The position numbers were made by a program, and so were the translations under genes. This document shows positions 29,448-38,553 of a stretch of DNA of 64,000 nt, piece by piece. The notes below the pieces were generated by a model. It was not told the DNA's origin. It made no database searches and saw only the letters and a list, made by a program, of their open reading frames with translations. The stretch is from Propioniciclava coleopterorum (GTDB lineage: Bacteria > Actinomycetota > Actinomycetes > Propionibacteriales > Propionibacteriaceae). The DNA lies in NCBI RefSeq assembly GCF_011393335.1, contig NZ_CP049865.1, positions 2,808,722 to 2,872,721 on the forward strand, written 5' to 3'. How positions within the stretch are numbered: position 1 is the first letter of the stretch; each line of letters opens with the position of its first letter.

Positions 29448-30356
29448 TCAGCGCAGCGGTAGCCCGGGCCAGCGCTGCATCAGCCCGCCCCACGTCGCCA
29501 CCCCGGACGCCGACGCGTCCAGTTGCGCCGAGATCGCCGGGCGCATCACCGACGGCGCGTGCGCGAACGCGCGGCCCAGCACCGGGAGCGCGTCGCCCTG
29601 CAGCCGCGCGGCGAGCGCGCGCGCCCCGGCGGGGTCGGTGGGCCGCTCCACGCGGTACCACGGCGCCACGGGGGTCGGCGCCGGCGAGGCGGTCGCGGAC
29701 GCCTCGGTCAACGCGTCCCGCAGCGTCAGCCACTGGGCCCGCTGCCGGCGCAGGGTGGAGGTCTCCTCGCCGCTCAGGCCCGGGGCGCCCGTGGCCACCT
29801 CGAGGCCGTAGACGGCCTCGCCCGCGGCATCCAGGGCCGCCTGCACCGCCTCGGCCGGTTCCTGCGCCGCCGGTTCCAGCAGCGTGCGGGCCGGCTCCAG
29901 CGAGGCGGTCGCGGCCGCCCAGTGCGTGGCCAGCGCCCGCGCCCAGGCGGCCATCGCCGCCCACACCAGCGGGCGGGCGGCGTCGGCGGCGATCGACTGC
30001 GCGGCGAAGGCGTCGGCGGCCGCGCTCAACGCGGCCTCGGGTGATGCCGACGGCGCGGCGGTGGGCGTCGGGGCGGCGGACGCGCCGGGGGAGCGCGCCG
30101 GGGGCAGGGACAGCGCGGCGAGCTGGTCGTCGCTCACCGACAGGGCCCAGGCGAGCAGCGTGGCGTGCGGGGCGTCCTGTCCGGAGGCGGCCGCAGCGTC
30201 GAGGGCGTCCCGCAGCGACAGCGCCGCCCGCTGGCCGTCCAGCAGCGCCCCCGTGGGCGGCGCCAGCGGCGCGGGCGGCGGGCCCAGCGGGACCAGGGCG
30301 CAGCCCGACAGCGACGCGAGGACCGCCCCGCCCACGAACGCACGCCTGCTCAGCAC
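29448..30356 (-). CDS. Tat-type lipoprotein, DUF4439/ferritin-like
   Basis: About 302 residues. The N-terminus LSRRAFVGGAVLASLSGCALVP has twin Arg and a lipobox Cys. The rest is Ala-rich helical, with a C-terminal ~130-residue part (EAVQAALDAAGEAVYGLEVATG...LRRQRAQWLTLRDALTEA) that matches the DUF4439 ferritin-like bundle often encoded divergently from rimP in actinobacteria. GTG 30356 is chosen because TAGCCT ends seven bases upstream; GTG 30383 is an alternative. Function unknown. Confidence 0.7.
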   Translation of the reverse strand: MLSRRAFVGGAVLASLSGCALVPLGPPPAPLAPPTGALLDGQRAALSLRDALDAAAASGQDAPHATLLAWALSVSDDQLAALSLPPARSPGASAAPTPTAAPSASPEAALSAAADAFAAQSIAADAARPLVWAAMAAWARALATHWAAATASLEPARTLLEPAAQEPAEAVQAALDAAGEAVYGLEVATGAPGLSGEETSTLRRQRAQWLTLRDALTEASATASPAPTPVAPWYRVERPTDPAGARALAARLQGDALPVLGRAFAHAPSVMRPAISAQLDASASGVATWGGLMQRWPGLPLR

Positions 30357-30417
30357 AGGCCGAAGGCTAGCAACCCCGACCACCCCGCGCGGACGCGTCG
30401 CCGCCCTGCCGCTCGGC

Positions 30418-30423
30418 TAGACT
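30418..30423 (+). promoter_or_regulatory. -10 element of the rimP-nusA promoter
   Basis: TAGACT, about 35 bases upstream of rimP. No good -35 is seen, as in many actinobacterial housekeeping promoters. Confidence 0.45.
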
Positions 30424-30458
30424 CGTGCGAACAACTGCACGTCACAACAGGAGGCTTC

Positions 30459-30947
30459 ATGAACGAGCATGCGATCGCGGCATTGGTGGAGCCGGTGGTG
30501 GCGCGCAGCGGGCTCGAAGTCGACCGGATCGAGATCGCGCGGGCGGGCAAGCGCAGCGTCCTGCGGGTCTACCTCGACGGTGACGGCCCCGACGGGCGCG
30601 GCCCCAGCCTCGACGAGATCGCCGACGCGACGCGCGCGATCTCCACGGCGCTGGACGAGTCGCCCGCCGTCGGCAACGCCCCCTACACCCTCGAGGTGAG
30701 CACGCGCGGCGTCAGCCGGCCGCTCACCGAGGCCAAGCACTTCCGCCGCAACGTCGGGCGTCTGGTGAAGCTCACCACGCCCGACGGCCCGGTGGCCGGC
30801 CGCATCGCGGCCGTCGACGGCGACGCCGTCGAAGTCGACGTGGACGGCGCGACCCGCAGCGTCCCGCTCGGCGACATCAGCAACGCCGTCGTCCAGGCCG
30901 AACTCCGCAAGGACTCCTTCGCCGACGACGCCGACGAAGAGGAGTGA
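30459..30947 (+). CDS. rimP: Ribosome maturation factor RimP
   Basis: 162 residues. It is required for maturation of the 30S subunit. The N-terminal domain has GLEVDRIEIARAGKRSVLRVYLD and SLDEIADATRAISTALDE; the PYTLEVSTRGVSRPL motif near residue 77 is diagnostic, and the C-terminal SH3-like barrel follows (GRLVKLTTPDG...GDISNAVVQAE). ATG 30459 has AGGAGG six bases upstream. nusA follows four bases after the stop. Confidence 0.95.
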   Translation: MNEHAIAALVEPVVARSGLEVDRIEIARAGKRSVLRVYLDGDGPDGRGPSLDEIADATRAISTALDESPAVGNAPYTLEVSTRGVSRPLTEAKHFRRNVGRLVKLTTPDGPVAGRIAAVDGDAVEVDVDGATRSVPLGDISNAVVQAELRKDSFADDADEEE

Positions 30948-30951
30948 CACG

Positions 30952-31923
30952 GTGGACATCGACATGGGCGCGCTGCGCATGCTGGAGCGCGACAAGGACA
31001 TCCCGATGGGGGTCCTGGTGCGCGCGATGGAGGAGGCCATCCTCAACGCGTACGAGAAGTCGGGTCACCCCGTGAAGGGGGCCCGCGTCGAGCTGGACAC
31101 CAAGTCCGGGCGGTTCTCGGTGATGGCCCCGGAGACCGACGAGGAGGGCGAGGTCGTCGGCTGGTACGAGGACACGCCGGAGGGCTTCGGGCGGGTGGCG
31201 GCGGCCACCGCGCGCCAGGTGATCTTCCAGCGGCTGCGGGAGGCCGAGGACGAGCAGAAGTTCGGCCACTTCGCGGCGAAGGAGGGCGACATCATCACCG
31301 GCGTCATCCAGGCCGACCGCGACAGCCGCACGGTGCGCGTCGACCTGGGCCCGCTGGAGGCGATCATGCCGCCGGCCGAGCAGGTGCCGACCGAGACCTA
31401 CCGCCACGGCGACCGGATCCGCGTCTACGTGGTGGCGGTGCGCCGCGAGCCGAAGGGGCCGCAGGTGGTGGTCTCGCGCACGCACCCCAACCTGGTGCAG
31501 CGGCTGTTCAAGATGGAGGTGCCGGAGATCGAGTCCGGCGTCGTCGAGATCAAGGCGCTCGCCCGCGAGGCCGGCTACCGCACCAAGATCGCCGTCAACA
31601 GCAACGACACGAACGTGTCGGCCAAGGGGGCGTGCATCGGGCCGATGGGCCAGCGGGTCCGGGCGGTGATGAACGAGCTGAACGGCGAGAAGATCGACAT
31701 CATCGACTGGTCCGAGGACGGCGCGACGTTCGTCGCCGAGGCGCTGAGCCCCGCCAAGGTCAGCTCGGTGACGGTCACCGACCAGTTCGCGAAGGCCGCG
31801 CGGGTCATCGTCCCCGACTACCAGCTCAGCCTGGCGATCGGTCGCGAGGGCCAGAACGCGCGCCTCGCCGCCCGGCTCACCGGGTGGCGCATCGACATCC
31901 GCCCGGACACCCAGCAGGACTGA
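30952..31923 (+). CDS. nusA: Transcription termination/antitermination factor NusA
   Basis: 323 residues, the short actinobacterial form without C-terminal AR repeats. Order: N-terminal RNA-polymerase-binding domain (MDIDMGALRMLERDKDIPMGV), S1 domain (EGDIITGVIQADRDSRTVRVDLG, ~residues 105-175), KH1 (VEIKALAREAGYRTKIAV...GACIGPMGQRV) and KH2 (LSLAIGREGQNARLAARLTGW). It modulates pausing and termination. Start GTG 30952. A very strong hairpin follows, separating it from ylxR, which lies 1.8 kb further on instead of directly behind. Confidence 0.95.
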   Translation: MDIDMGALRMLERDKDIPMGVLVRAMEEAILNAYEKSGHPVKGARVELDTKSGRFSVMAPETDEEGEVVGWYEDTPEGFGRVAAATARQVIFQRLREAEDEQKFGHFAAKEGDIITGVIQADRDSRTVRVDLGPLEAIMPPAEQVPTETYRHGDRIRVYVVAVRREPKGPQVVVSRTHPNLVQRLFKMEVPEIESGVVEIKALAREAGYRTKIAVNSNDTNVSAKGACIGPMGQRVRAVMNELNGEKIDIIDWSEDGATFVAEALSPAKVSSVTVTDQFAKAARVIVPDYQLSLAIGREGQNARLAARLTGWRIDIRPDTQQD

Positions 31924-31940
31924 GGCGCGAGCACCCCGAA

Positions 31941-31989
31941 CGACAAGGGGGATCATCACCCGCAACGGGGGTGGTGATCCCCCTTGTCG
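31941..31989 (+). terminator. Terminator hairpin after nusA
   Basis: Stem CGACAAGGGGGATCATCACC against GGTGGTGATCCCCCTTGTCG (about 20 bp with one non-canonical pair), small loop, then TGTTCT. It ends the rimP-nusA unit. Confidence 0.85.
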
Positions 31990-32067
31990 CTGTTCTGGGG
32001 CGGGCGGAGAATGCGCCATGCGCGGCGAGGACTCGCCCCCGACCGCGCGGACCCCGGGGAGGTCGCC

Positions 32068-33005
32068 ATGCGCAGTCGTCCGGCCACTGCCGCCCTGTTC
32101 GTTCTCGCACTCACGGTGGTGATGTCTCTCCTGGGGGCACGCCCGCGCAGGCGGCCTCACCGCCCTGCAGTTCCTCGACCCCCGTCGCGCAGCGCCCGCT
32201 GCTGCGGCGCGGGGACACCGGCTCGTGCGTCCGGGTGCTGCAGCAGCTGCTCACCGCCCGCGGGTTCGCGGCGACCGCCGACGGCATCTTCGGCCCGGGC
32301 ACCGAGCGCGCCGTGCGCAGGTTCCAGGGTGACCGCGTCGAACTCGTCGTGGACGGTGTCGTGGGTCAGCGCTCGTGGAGCGCGATGGTCGCCAACAGCG
32401 GCACCCGGTACACGACGGGCCGCGGCCCGAACCTGTCCGGCCGCGTGGTGCTGAGCTACGACGACTGCCCGACGTCGCTGGCGGCCTTCACGACCATGGT
32501 CCGCGCCGCCCGCGACCAGGGCGTCGCGCTGGTGCTGTTCCCGACGGGGCAGTGCGTGTCCGCGGGCCGCGTCGACGTGGGCTACGCGCGCAGCCTGGGT
32601 CACTACGTGTTCAACCACTCGGTCAGCCACCCCGACCTCACGACGCTCAGCGCGTCCGGGGTCGCGACCCAGCTCGGGACGCCGGGGGTGCAGGGGTCCT
32701 ACGGCCGGCCGCCGTACGGCGCCTACAACACCGCGGTGAAGGACGCCTACCTCGCCAAGGGGATGCGCGTGTGGACGTGGACGCTCGACACCAACGACTG
32801 GCAGGGGCCCAAGTCGCAGGCCCAGGTGGTCTCGATCGCGCGCGGCGCGCCCGCCGGGGCGACGGTGCTGATGCACATGCAGCACGCCGCCTTCAACCCG
32901 ACGGCGCTGCAGCAGATCACCTCGGGGCTGGCGTCGCGCGGCATCGGTGTGTGCCGCAACCAGGGCGTGACGACCCCGGCACGCCCCACCGTGCTGGCCT
33001 GCTGA
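32068..33005 (+). CDS. Secreted polysaccharide deacetylase with peptidoglycan-binding domain (split by a homopolymer frameshift)
   Basis: Repaired length 312 residues. ATG 32068 starts a signal peptide (SRPATAALFVLALTVVMSLLG). One more G in the G5 run at 32133-32137 continues it as GTPAQAAS with an AxA cleavage site; without it the frame diverges. Then come a PG_binding_1 domain (LRRGDTGSCVRVLQQLLTARG...DGIFGPGTERAVRRFQ, ~45-105) and a NodB-type domain. The NodB motifs are VVLSYDDCP (in place of TFDDGP, both Asp kept), FNHSVSHPDLT (HxxxH) and GRPPYGAYN. It probably deacetylates cell-wall glycan outside the cell. It lies inside the usually unbroken nusA-ylxR-infB order. Confidence 0.8.
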
Positions 33006-33065
33006 GACGCACGGGGGCCGCGCGTCCGAGCGACGCGCGGCCCGCGGGTGAGGAGGGCGGAGGGG

Positions 33066-33623
33066 TCAGCGGCGACCACCCCCGATCACGCCGGCCTCGA
33101 CGGCCTTCTTGACCGCGTCGGCCTCGGCCCGGGTCAGGTCGCCGTCGGTGACCGCCTGATCCAGGCGCTGCTGCAGCGCGGCCGCGCGGTCGGCGTCCCG
33201 GTCGGACTGGATCCCGGCGAGGGCCTCGGTGACCTTGGCCTCGTCGACCCCCAGCGCCTTCGCGAGTTCGGAGGCCAGCGCCGCCTGGCGCTCCTCGTGG
33301 TTCGGCCGGTTCTGCTGGTTCCCCGCGGCGTCCTTGGCCGGCTTGACGGCGGCGTGCGCCGTCTTCAACGCCTCGCTCACCGTGGCCTGGTCGAGCCCTA
33401 GCTTCTCGGCGAGTTGCTGGGCCAGCCGGCCGTCGCGCTCCCCGCCGTGGCGGCCCTTGCCCCCGCCGCGCTCGGACCCCTGCTGGTCGCTCCCCACGGA
33501 CGCCGAGGGCGTGGGGGAGGGGGTCGGGTCGGCCGCCTGGGCGATCCCGGCCGCGCCGGCGACGCCGCCGAGTGCCAGCGCGCCCGCGCCTAGCCCCAGA
33601 CCGATCTTGTGCATCGTCTTCAT
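33066..33623 (-). CDS. Small secreted helical protein of unknown function
   Basis: 185 residues. Signal peptide MKTMHKIGLGLGAGALALGGVAGAAGIAQA with an AxA site, then a Pro/Ser/Gly/Lys/Arg-rich charged stretch. Two similar helical segments follow: RLAQQLAEKLGLDQATVSEALKTA and LASELAKALGVDEAKVTEALAGI, an internal duplication. I do not recognise the family; the repeat LxxxLGVDxxxVxxAL resembles small exported helical repeats of other actinobacteria. ATG 33623 is preceded by AAGGAGAACC. It is convergent with the deacetylase. Confidence 0.7.
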   Translation of the reverse strand: MKTMHKIGLGLGAGALALGGVAGAAGIAQAADPTPSPTPSASVGSDQQGSERGGGKGRHGGERDGRLAQQLAEKLGLDQATVSEALKTAHAAVKPAKDAAGNQQNRPNHEERQAALASELAKALGVDEAKVTEALAGIQSDRDADRAAALQQRLDQAVTDGDLTRAEADAVKKAVEAGVIGGGRR

Positions 33624-33734
33624 GGTTCTCCTTACGTGGTGGACGATTACGACTCCAGTAGGCACCCGGCGGATCAGCGCCCGCTGGACGCGGGCTGTCA
33701 GGATGCTGTGAGTCTTCGGCACTAGGCTGAGGCC

Positions 33735-33992
33735 GTGCCGATCCGAACCTGCGTGGGCTGCCGCGCGACCGAGGAGCCGACCGCCATGGTGCGGGTGGTC
33801 GCCCAGGCCGGGCGCGTCGTGGTGGGGCGGACGCTCCCGGGGCGCGGCGCCTGGCTGCACCCGGGGTGCCTCGAGGCCGCCCTGAAGCGCCGGGCGCTGC
33901 CCCGCGCGCTGCGGGCGCCGGGCGTCTCCACCGAGGGCCTGGCCGAGGCGGTCGCCGCCGAGGCGGGGTCCGGGCGGGGTGCCTCGCGCTGA
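33735..33992 (+). CDS. rnpM: YlxR/RnpM (DUF448) RNA-binding protein
   Basis: 85 residues. The DUF448 signature is complete: PIRTCVGCRATEEPTAMVRVV at the start and GRGAWLHPGCLEAALKRRALPRAL near residue 36. Members lie between nusA and infB; in Firmicutes the protein modulates RNase P. TAGGCT ends six bases before GTG 33735, giving a leaderless promoter, which makes sense because the gene is cut off from nusA here. Confidence 0.9.
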   Translation: MPIRTCVGCRATEEPTAMVRVVAQAGRVVVGRTLPGRGAWLHPGCLEAALKRRALPRALRAPGVSTEGLAEAVAAEAGSGRGASR

Positions 33993-34028
33993 CGCGGCCG
34001 TCCGGCTGCGGCGCCCCGCGCGATCCGC

Positions 34029-34059
34029 TTGGGCAAACGGCTGCTGCAACCGGTAGGAT
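34029..34059 (+). promoter_or_regulatory. Probable infB promoter
   Basis: TTGGGC (34029-34034), a 19-base spacer and TAGGAT (34054-34059). A start near 34066 would give a ~125-base leader that contains the mini-ORF chain described next. Confidence 0.5.
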
Positions 34060-34116
34060 GGACGCTGCGCTTCGCGTGCTGTGCGCGAACACAAACCAGA
34101 AGGTGGGCTCAGGCTC

Positions 34117-34159
34117 ATGACCACTCGATGAGTAATTCGAAATGAGCAACGACGACTAA
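34117..34159 (+). promoter_or_regulatory. Leader with three overlapping mini-ORFs before infB
   Basis: Three tiny frames follow each other with ATGA overlaps: MTTR (34117-34131), MSNSK (34128-34145) and MSNDD (34142-34159). The first ATG has AAGGTGG seven bases upstream, a better ribosome binding site than most genes here. The last stop is 33 bases before the infB GTG. The chain looks like a translated leader that would couple or attenuate IF2 synthesis. This is inference from the arrangement; the peptides themselves are too short to judge. Confidence 0.5.
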
Positions 34160-34192
34160 CTGGCTCGCGCGTCGCGGGCCTGAAGGAGAGTA

Positions 34193-37063
34193 GTGGCTAA
34201 GGTCCGCGTCTACGAACTCGCGAAGGAGTTCGGACTCGAAAGCAAAGAGGTTCTGGGGATCCTCAAGGACATGGGCGAGTTCGTCCGGTCCGCATCCTCA
34301 ACGATCGAGCCGCCCGTGGTGCGGCGGCTCACCGAGAAGCTGAAGGGCGGCTCCTCCGAGAGCAAGCCCGCCGCCCCGGCGACCCCGGCCGCCCCGAAGG
34401 CGTCCGCCCCCGCCGGCACGCGCCCGGCCGCGCCGGGCCCCCGGCCGTCGGCCCCCGCGCCCGCGCCGACGGGCAACCGCCCCGCGCCCGCACCGGGCCC
34501 GCGTCCCGCGGCTCCGGCGCCCGCGCCCCGGCCCGCTGCGGCGCCTGCGCCTGCGCCGGCCCCCCGCCCGGCCGCGCAGCCGCAGCAGCCGCCGCAGCAG
34601 CAGCGTCCGGCGGCCAGCGCGCCGCAGCAGCCCGCCGCGGCGCCCAAGCCGGGTGCCGCCGCGCGTCCCGGGCCCCGCCCGGGCCCGCGTCCGGGTGGCA
34701 CCGGCGGCCTTCCCGGCCAGCAGCAGCGCGCCCCGCGTCCCGGTGGCGCACCGCGTCCCGGCAACAACCCGTTCGCGCCGAGCCAGGGCATGGGCGTGCG
34801 TCGCCAGCGCCCCGACGCGCCGCAGCAGGGTGCCCGTCCGGGTGCCCCGGGTCGTCCCGGCCCGCGCCCCGGCGCCGAGGGCGGCGCCCCGCGCATGCCG
34901 CGTCCCGGTGGGACCGGCGGCATGCCGCGTCCCAACCCCGCGATGATGCCCAAGCACGCCAGCGGCCAGCTCAGCCCGGCGGGGCAGCGTCCCGCCCGCG
35001 GCGGCGGCGCCGGCGGCCCCGGCCGCGGTCGTCCCGGCGGTGCCGGCGGTCCCGGCGGCGGTGCGCGTCCCGGCTTCGGCGGCGGCCCCTCGACCGGCCC
35101 GGTCGGCGGCGGTGGCCGCGGTCGCGGTGGTCGCGGCGGCACCCAGGGTGCGTTCGGTCGCGGTGGCGGCCAGGCGCGTCGCGGACGCAAGAGCAAGAAG
35201 GCGCGTCGCGCAGAGTTCGACCAGATGGAGGCCCCGACGATCGGCGGCGTCCGCATCCGGTCGGGTGAGGGCCAGAAGGTCCGGCTGCGTCGTGGCGCGT
35301 CCCTGACGGATCTCGCCGAGAAGATCGGCGTCGATCCCGCGTCCCTGGTGCAGGTGCTGTTCCACCTCGGCGAGATGGTCAACGCCACCCAGTCGGTGGC
35401 GGACGACACGCTGCAGGTGCTGGGCGCGGAGCTGAACTACGACATCGAGATGGTCAGCCCCGAGGACGAGGACCGCGAACTGCTGGAGTCCTTCGACCTC
35501 GAGTTCGGCGAGAACGCCGGCGACGAGGACGACCTGGAGCCCCGCCCCGCGGTCGTCACCGTCATGGGTCACGTCGACCACGGCAAGACGAAGCTGCTGG
35601 ACGCGCTGCGCCACTCCAACGTGGTCGCCAAGGAGGCCGGCGGCATCACGCAGGCCATCGGCGCCTACCAGGTGCAGACCGAGGTCGACGGCGTCGAGCG
35701 TCGGATCACCTTCATCGACACCCCGGGCCACGAGGCGTTCACCGCCATGCGTGCCCGCGGCGCCAAGTCGACCGACATCGCGGTGCTCGTGGTGGCCGCC
35801 GACGACGGCGTGATGCCGCAGACGATCGAGGCGCTCAACCACGCCCAGGCCGCCGACGTGCCCGTCGTGGTCGCGGTCAACAAGGTCGACAAGGAGACCG
35901 CTGACCCGGTGCGGGTCCGCGGCGAACTGTCCGAGTACGGCCTGATCCCCGAGGAGTACGGCGGCGACACCATGTTCGTCGACGTCTCCGCGGTCACCCG
36001 CGAGGGCCTGGAGCGGCTGCAGGAGGCGATCGTCCTGACCGCCGACGCGGCCCTGGACCTGCGCGCCAACCCCGACATGCCCGCTCAGGGTGTGGCGATC
36101 GAGGCGCACCTCGACAAGGGCCGCGGCCCGGTCGCGACGGTCCTGGTCCAGCGCGGCACGCTCCGCACCGGCGACTCGATCGTCGCCGGCTCGGCGCACG
36201 GCCGCGTCCGCGCCATGATCAACGATCTGGGCGAGACCGTGGACGAGGCTCCGCCGTCGATGCCGGTCCAGGTGCTCGGCCTGACGTCGGTCCCCGGCGC
36301 CGGCGACAGCTTCCTGGCCGTCGACGACGACCGGATGGCCCGGCAGATCGCGGACAAGCGCGAGGCGCGTCAGCGCGCGGCACTGCTGGCCCGCACGACC
36401 CGCCGCAAGACCCTCGACCAGCTGTTCGAGCAGTTGGAGAAGGGCGAGACCCAGGAGCTCAAGCTCATCCTCAAGGGCGATTCGGCCGGTTCGGTCGAGG
36501 CGCTGGAGGACTCGCTGGCCAAGATCGAGGTCGGCGACGAGGTGTCGCTGCGCGTCATCGACCGCGGCGTCGGTGCCATCACCGAGACCAATGTCTCGCT
36601 GGCGGCGGCGTCCGACGCGGTCATCATCGGCTACAACGTCCGTGCCCAGGGCAAGGCCACGCAGATGGCCGACTCCGAGGGCGTCGACATCCGCTACTAC
36701 TCGGTCATCTACGCGGCGATCGACGACGTGGAGGCGGCGCTCAAGGGCATGCTCAAGCCGATCTTCGAGGAGAAGACGATGGGGCAGGCGGAGATCCGCG
36801 AGATCTTCCGCAGCTCCAAGGTCGGGACGATCGCGGGCTGCATGGTGCTGGACGGCATCATGCGCCGCAACGCCAAGGCCCGCCTGCTCCGCGACGGCAT
36901 CGTCGTCACGGAGACCTCGATCGCGTCGCTGCGGCGCGAGAAGGACGACGCCACCGAGGTCCGCGAGGGCTTCGAGTGCGGCCTGACGCTGAACCACTAC
37001 AGCGACATCAGGATCGGCGACATCGTCGAGACGTTCGAGATGGTCGAGAAGCCGCGCGACTGA
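34193..37063 (+). CDS. infB: Translation initiation factor IF-2
   Basis: 956 residues. The GTPase that brings fMet-tRNA to the 30S subunit and promotes subunit joining. The N-terminal IF2-N motif ([25 protein letters not shown]) is followed by a Pro/Ala/Gly/Arg/Gln low-complexity region, ~residues 55-345. The G domain has [14 protein letters not shown] from residue 459, then [15 protein letters not shown], and NKVDK for guanine recognition. The C-terminal beta barrels and the fMet-binding domain complete it. GTG 34193 follows AAGGAGAGTA. The long antisense open frames here are compositional shadows. Confidence 0.97.
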   Translation: MAKVRVYELAKEFGLESKEVLGILKDMGEFVRSASSTIEPPVVRRLTEKLKGGSSESKPAAPATPAAPKASAPAGTRPAAPGPRPSAPAPAPTGNRPAPAPGPRPAAPAPAPRPAAAPAPAPAPRPAAQPQQPPQQQRPAASAPQQPAAAPKPGAAARPGPRPGPRPGGTGGLPGQQQRAPRPGGAPRPGNNPFAPSQGMGVRRQRPDAPQQGARPGAPGRPGPRPGAEGGAPRMPRPGGTGGMPRPNPAMMPKHASGQLSPAGQRPARGGGAGGPGRGRPGGAGGPGGGARPGFGGGPSTGPVGGGGRGRGGRGGTQGAFGRGGGQARRGRKSKKARRAEFDQMEAPTIGGVRIRSGEGQKVRLRRGASLTDLAEKIGVDPASLVQVLFHLGEMVNATQSVADDTLQVLGAELNYDIEMVSPEDEDRELLESFDLEFGENAGDEDDLEPRPAVVTVMGHVDHGKTKLLDALRHSNVVAKEAGGITQAIGAYQVQTEVDGVERRITFIDTPGHEAFTAMRARGAKSTDIAVLVVAADDGVMPQTIEALNHAQAADVPVVVAVNKVDKETADPVRVRGELSEYGLIPEEYGGDTMFVDVSAVTREGLERLQEAIVLTADAALDLRANPDMPAQGVAIEAHLDKGRGPVATVLVQRGTLRTGDSIVAGSAHGRVRAMINDLGETVDEAPPSMPVQVLGLTSVPGAGDSFLAVDDDRMARQIADKREARQRAALLARTTRRKTLDQLFEQLEKGETQELKLILKGDSAGSVEALEDSLAKIEVGDEVSLRVIDRGVGAITETNVSLAAASDAVIIGYNVRAQGKATQMADSEGVDIRYYSVIYAAIDDVEAALKGMLKPIFEEKTMGQAEIREIFRSSKVGTIAGCMVLDGIMRRNAKARLLRDGIVVTETSIASLRREKDDATEVREGFECGLTLNHYSDIRIGDIVETFEMVEKPRD

Positions 37064-37152
37064 CCTCGCACGGAACAACCAGCGACTGGCCCGGGAAGCG
37101 AGAGCTCGCCCGGGCCAGCCGCGTCCCACAGATTCACGAAGGGATGAAGGAC

Positions 37153-37605
37153 ATGGGCAACCCGCGCTACATCAAGGTCGCCGAGCAGATGAAGGTGATC
37201 ATCGCCGAACTGCTCGAGCGCCGCATCAAGGACCCGCGGCTGGGTTTCGTCACGCTCACCGACGTCCGCCTGACCGGTGATGGCCGCGAGGCGACGGTGT
37301 TCTACACCGTGCTCGGCGACGAGGCGGAGCGTGTGGCGAGCGCCGTGGCGCTGAAGTCCGCGGGCGGCCTGATCCGTTCCACGGTCGGCAAGCAGCTCGG
37401 GATGAAGTTCACCCCGACGATCGCCTTCGTCCTGGACGCGGTGCCGGAGACGGCCGCCGAGATGGACGCCCTGCTGGCGGCCGCCCGCGCCTCGGACGCC
37501 GACCTGGCGGCCCGCAGCGCCGGCGCGACCTACGCCGGGGACGCCGACCCGTACAAGAAGCCGGCCGAGGACGACGCGTCCGAGGACGACGCCGAGGAGA
37601 ACTGA
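37153..37605 (+). CDS. rbfA: Ribosome-binding factor A
   Basis: 150 residues. It acts in late 30S maturation and cold adaptation. The KH-like fold shows [41 protein letters not shown] and [30 protein letters not shown]. The acidic tail is Asp/Glu-rich. ATG 37153 is chosen because GAAGGG lies nine bases upstream and MGNPR is the usual N-terminus; ATG 37144 has no room for a ribosome binding site. truB follows four bases later. Confidence 0.94.
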   Translation: MGNPRYIKVAEQMKVIIAELLERRIKDPRLGFVTLTDVRLTGDGREATVFYTVLGDEAERVASAVALKSAGGLIRSTVGKQLGMKFTPTIAFVLDAVPETAAEMDALLAAARASDADLAARSAGATYAGDADPYKKPAEDDASEDDAEEN

Positions 37606-37609
37606 CCCG

Positions 37610-38508
37610 GTGGTCGACGCGGCGTTGCTGCTGGCCGACAAGCCGGGCGGCATCACCAGCCACCAGGTCGTCTCGCGGGCCCGGCGCGCCCTGGGCACCA
37701 AGAAGGTCGGCCACGCCGGCACCCTGGACCCGATGGCCACGGGCCTGATGGTCCTGGGCGTCGAGAAGGGCACCCGACTGCTGGGGCACCTGACGGGGAT
37801 GGACAAGACCTACGAGGCGACGATCCGCCTCGGGGTGGCGACCAACACCGACGACGCCGAGGGCGAGGTCGTCGCGGCGCCGGGAGCCACGCTGGCGTCC
37901 GTCGGCCCCAGGATCGCGGTCGAGGTGGGGCGCTCACCGGCGCCATCGAGCAGGTGCCGTCGTCGGTGTCCGCGATCAAGGTGAACGGACGCCGGGCGTA
38001 CGCGCTGGTCCGCAAGGGTGAGGACGTCCAACTGGCCGCCCGCCCCGTGACCGTCGCGCGCTTCGAGGTCAGGGACGTGCGCGAGGCCGAGGCCGACGGC
38101 GCCGGCGTCGTCGATCTGGACGTCGTGGTCGACTGCAGCTCGGGCACCTACATCCGCGCCCTGGCGCGCGATCTGGGCGCGGCGCTCGGCGTCGGGGGGC
38201 ACCTCACCCGGCTGCGGCGCACCCGGATCGGCCCCTTCACCCTGGCGCACGCGGGCTGGGACGCCGAACTGCCCGACCTGGCACCCGGCGAGCTGTTCCC
38301 CGTGCCCACCTACCCCCTCGGGGACATCGCGCCGCTGGCGTTCGCGACCGTCGAGATCGACGACGACGAGGCCCGCGACGTCGGCTTCGGCCGGCCGCTC
38401 GCGCGCCCGCTGCCCGCCGACCCGACGGCGCTGCTGCACGGCGGCCGGCTGCTGGCGCTGTATCGCCCGCAGGGCACCGGCTCCGTCCCCGTGGCCGTCC
38501 TGGTCTAG
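37610..38508 (+). CDS. truB: tRNA pseudouridine(55) synthase (split by a homopolymer frameshift)
   Basis: Repaired length 299 residues. It makes pseudouridine 55 in the T-loop of tRNAs. The catalytic motif HAGTLDPMATGLMVLG (Asp nucleophile) is near residue 35. The first frame ends in nonsense after IAVEVG; one more G in the G4 run at 37927-37930 gives GALTGAIEQVPSSVSAIKVNGRRAYAL and the CSSGTYIRALARDLG motif, to the stop at 38508. GTG 37610 start. Both halves are highly conserved, so an intact gene is likely in the organism. Confidence 0.9.
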
Positions 38509-38553
38509 GCTGGGTCGGCGGATCGATCCCGCGGTGCGGGGAAGAGGAGTGAC

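Noticed and set aside
34298-37129. 943-codon antisense frame over infB
   Set aside because: Shadow of the GC-rich low-complexity infB sequence; no ribosome binding site or recognisable domain.
27576-37930. Programmed frameshifting in proS and truB
   Set aside because: No slippery heptamer with a downstream pseudoknot was seen, and eight other genes show the same homopolymer loss, so an artefact is simpler.
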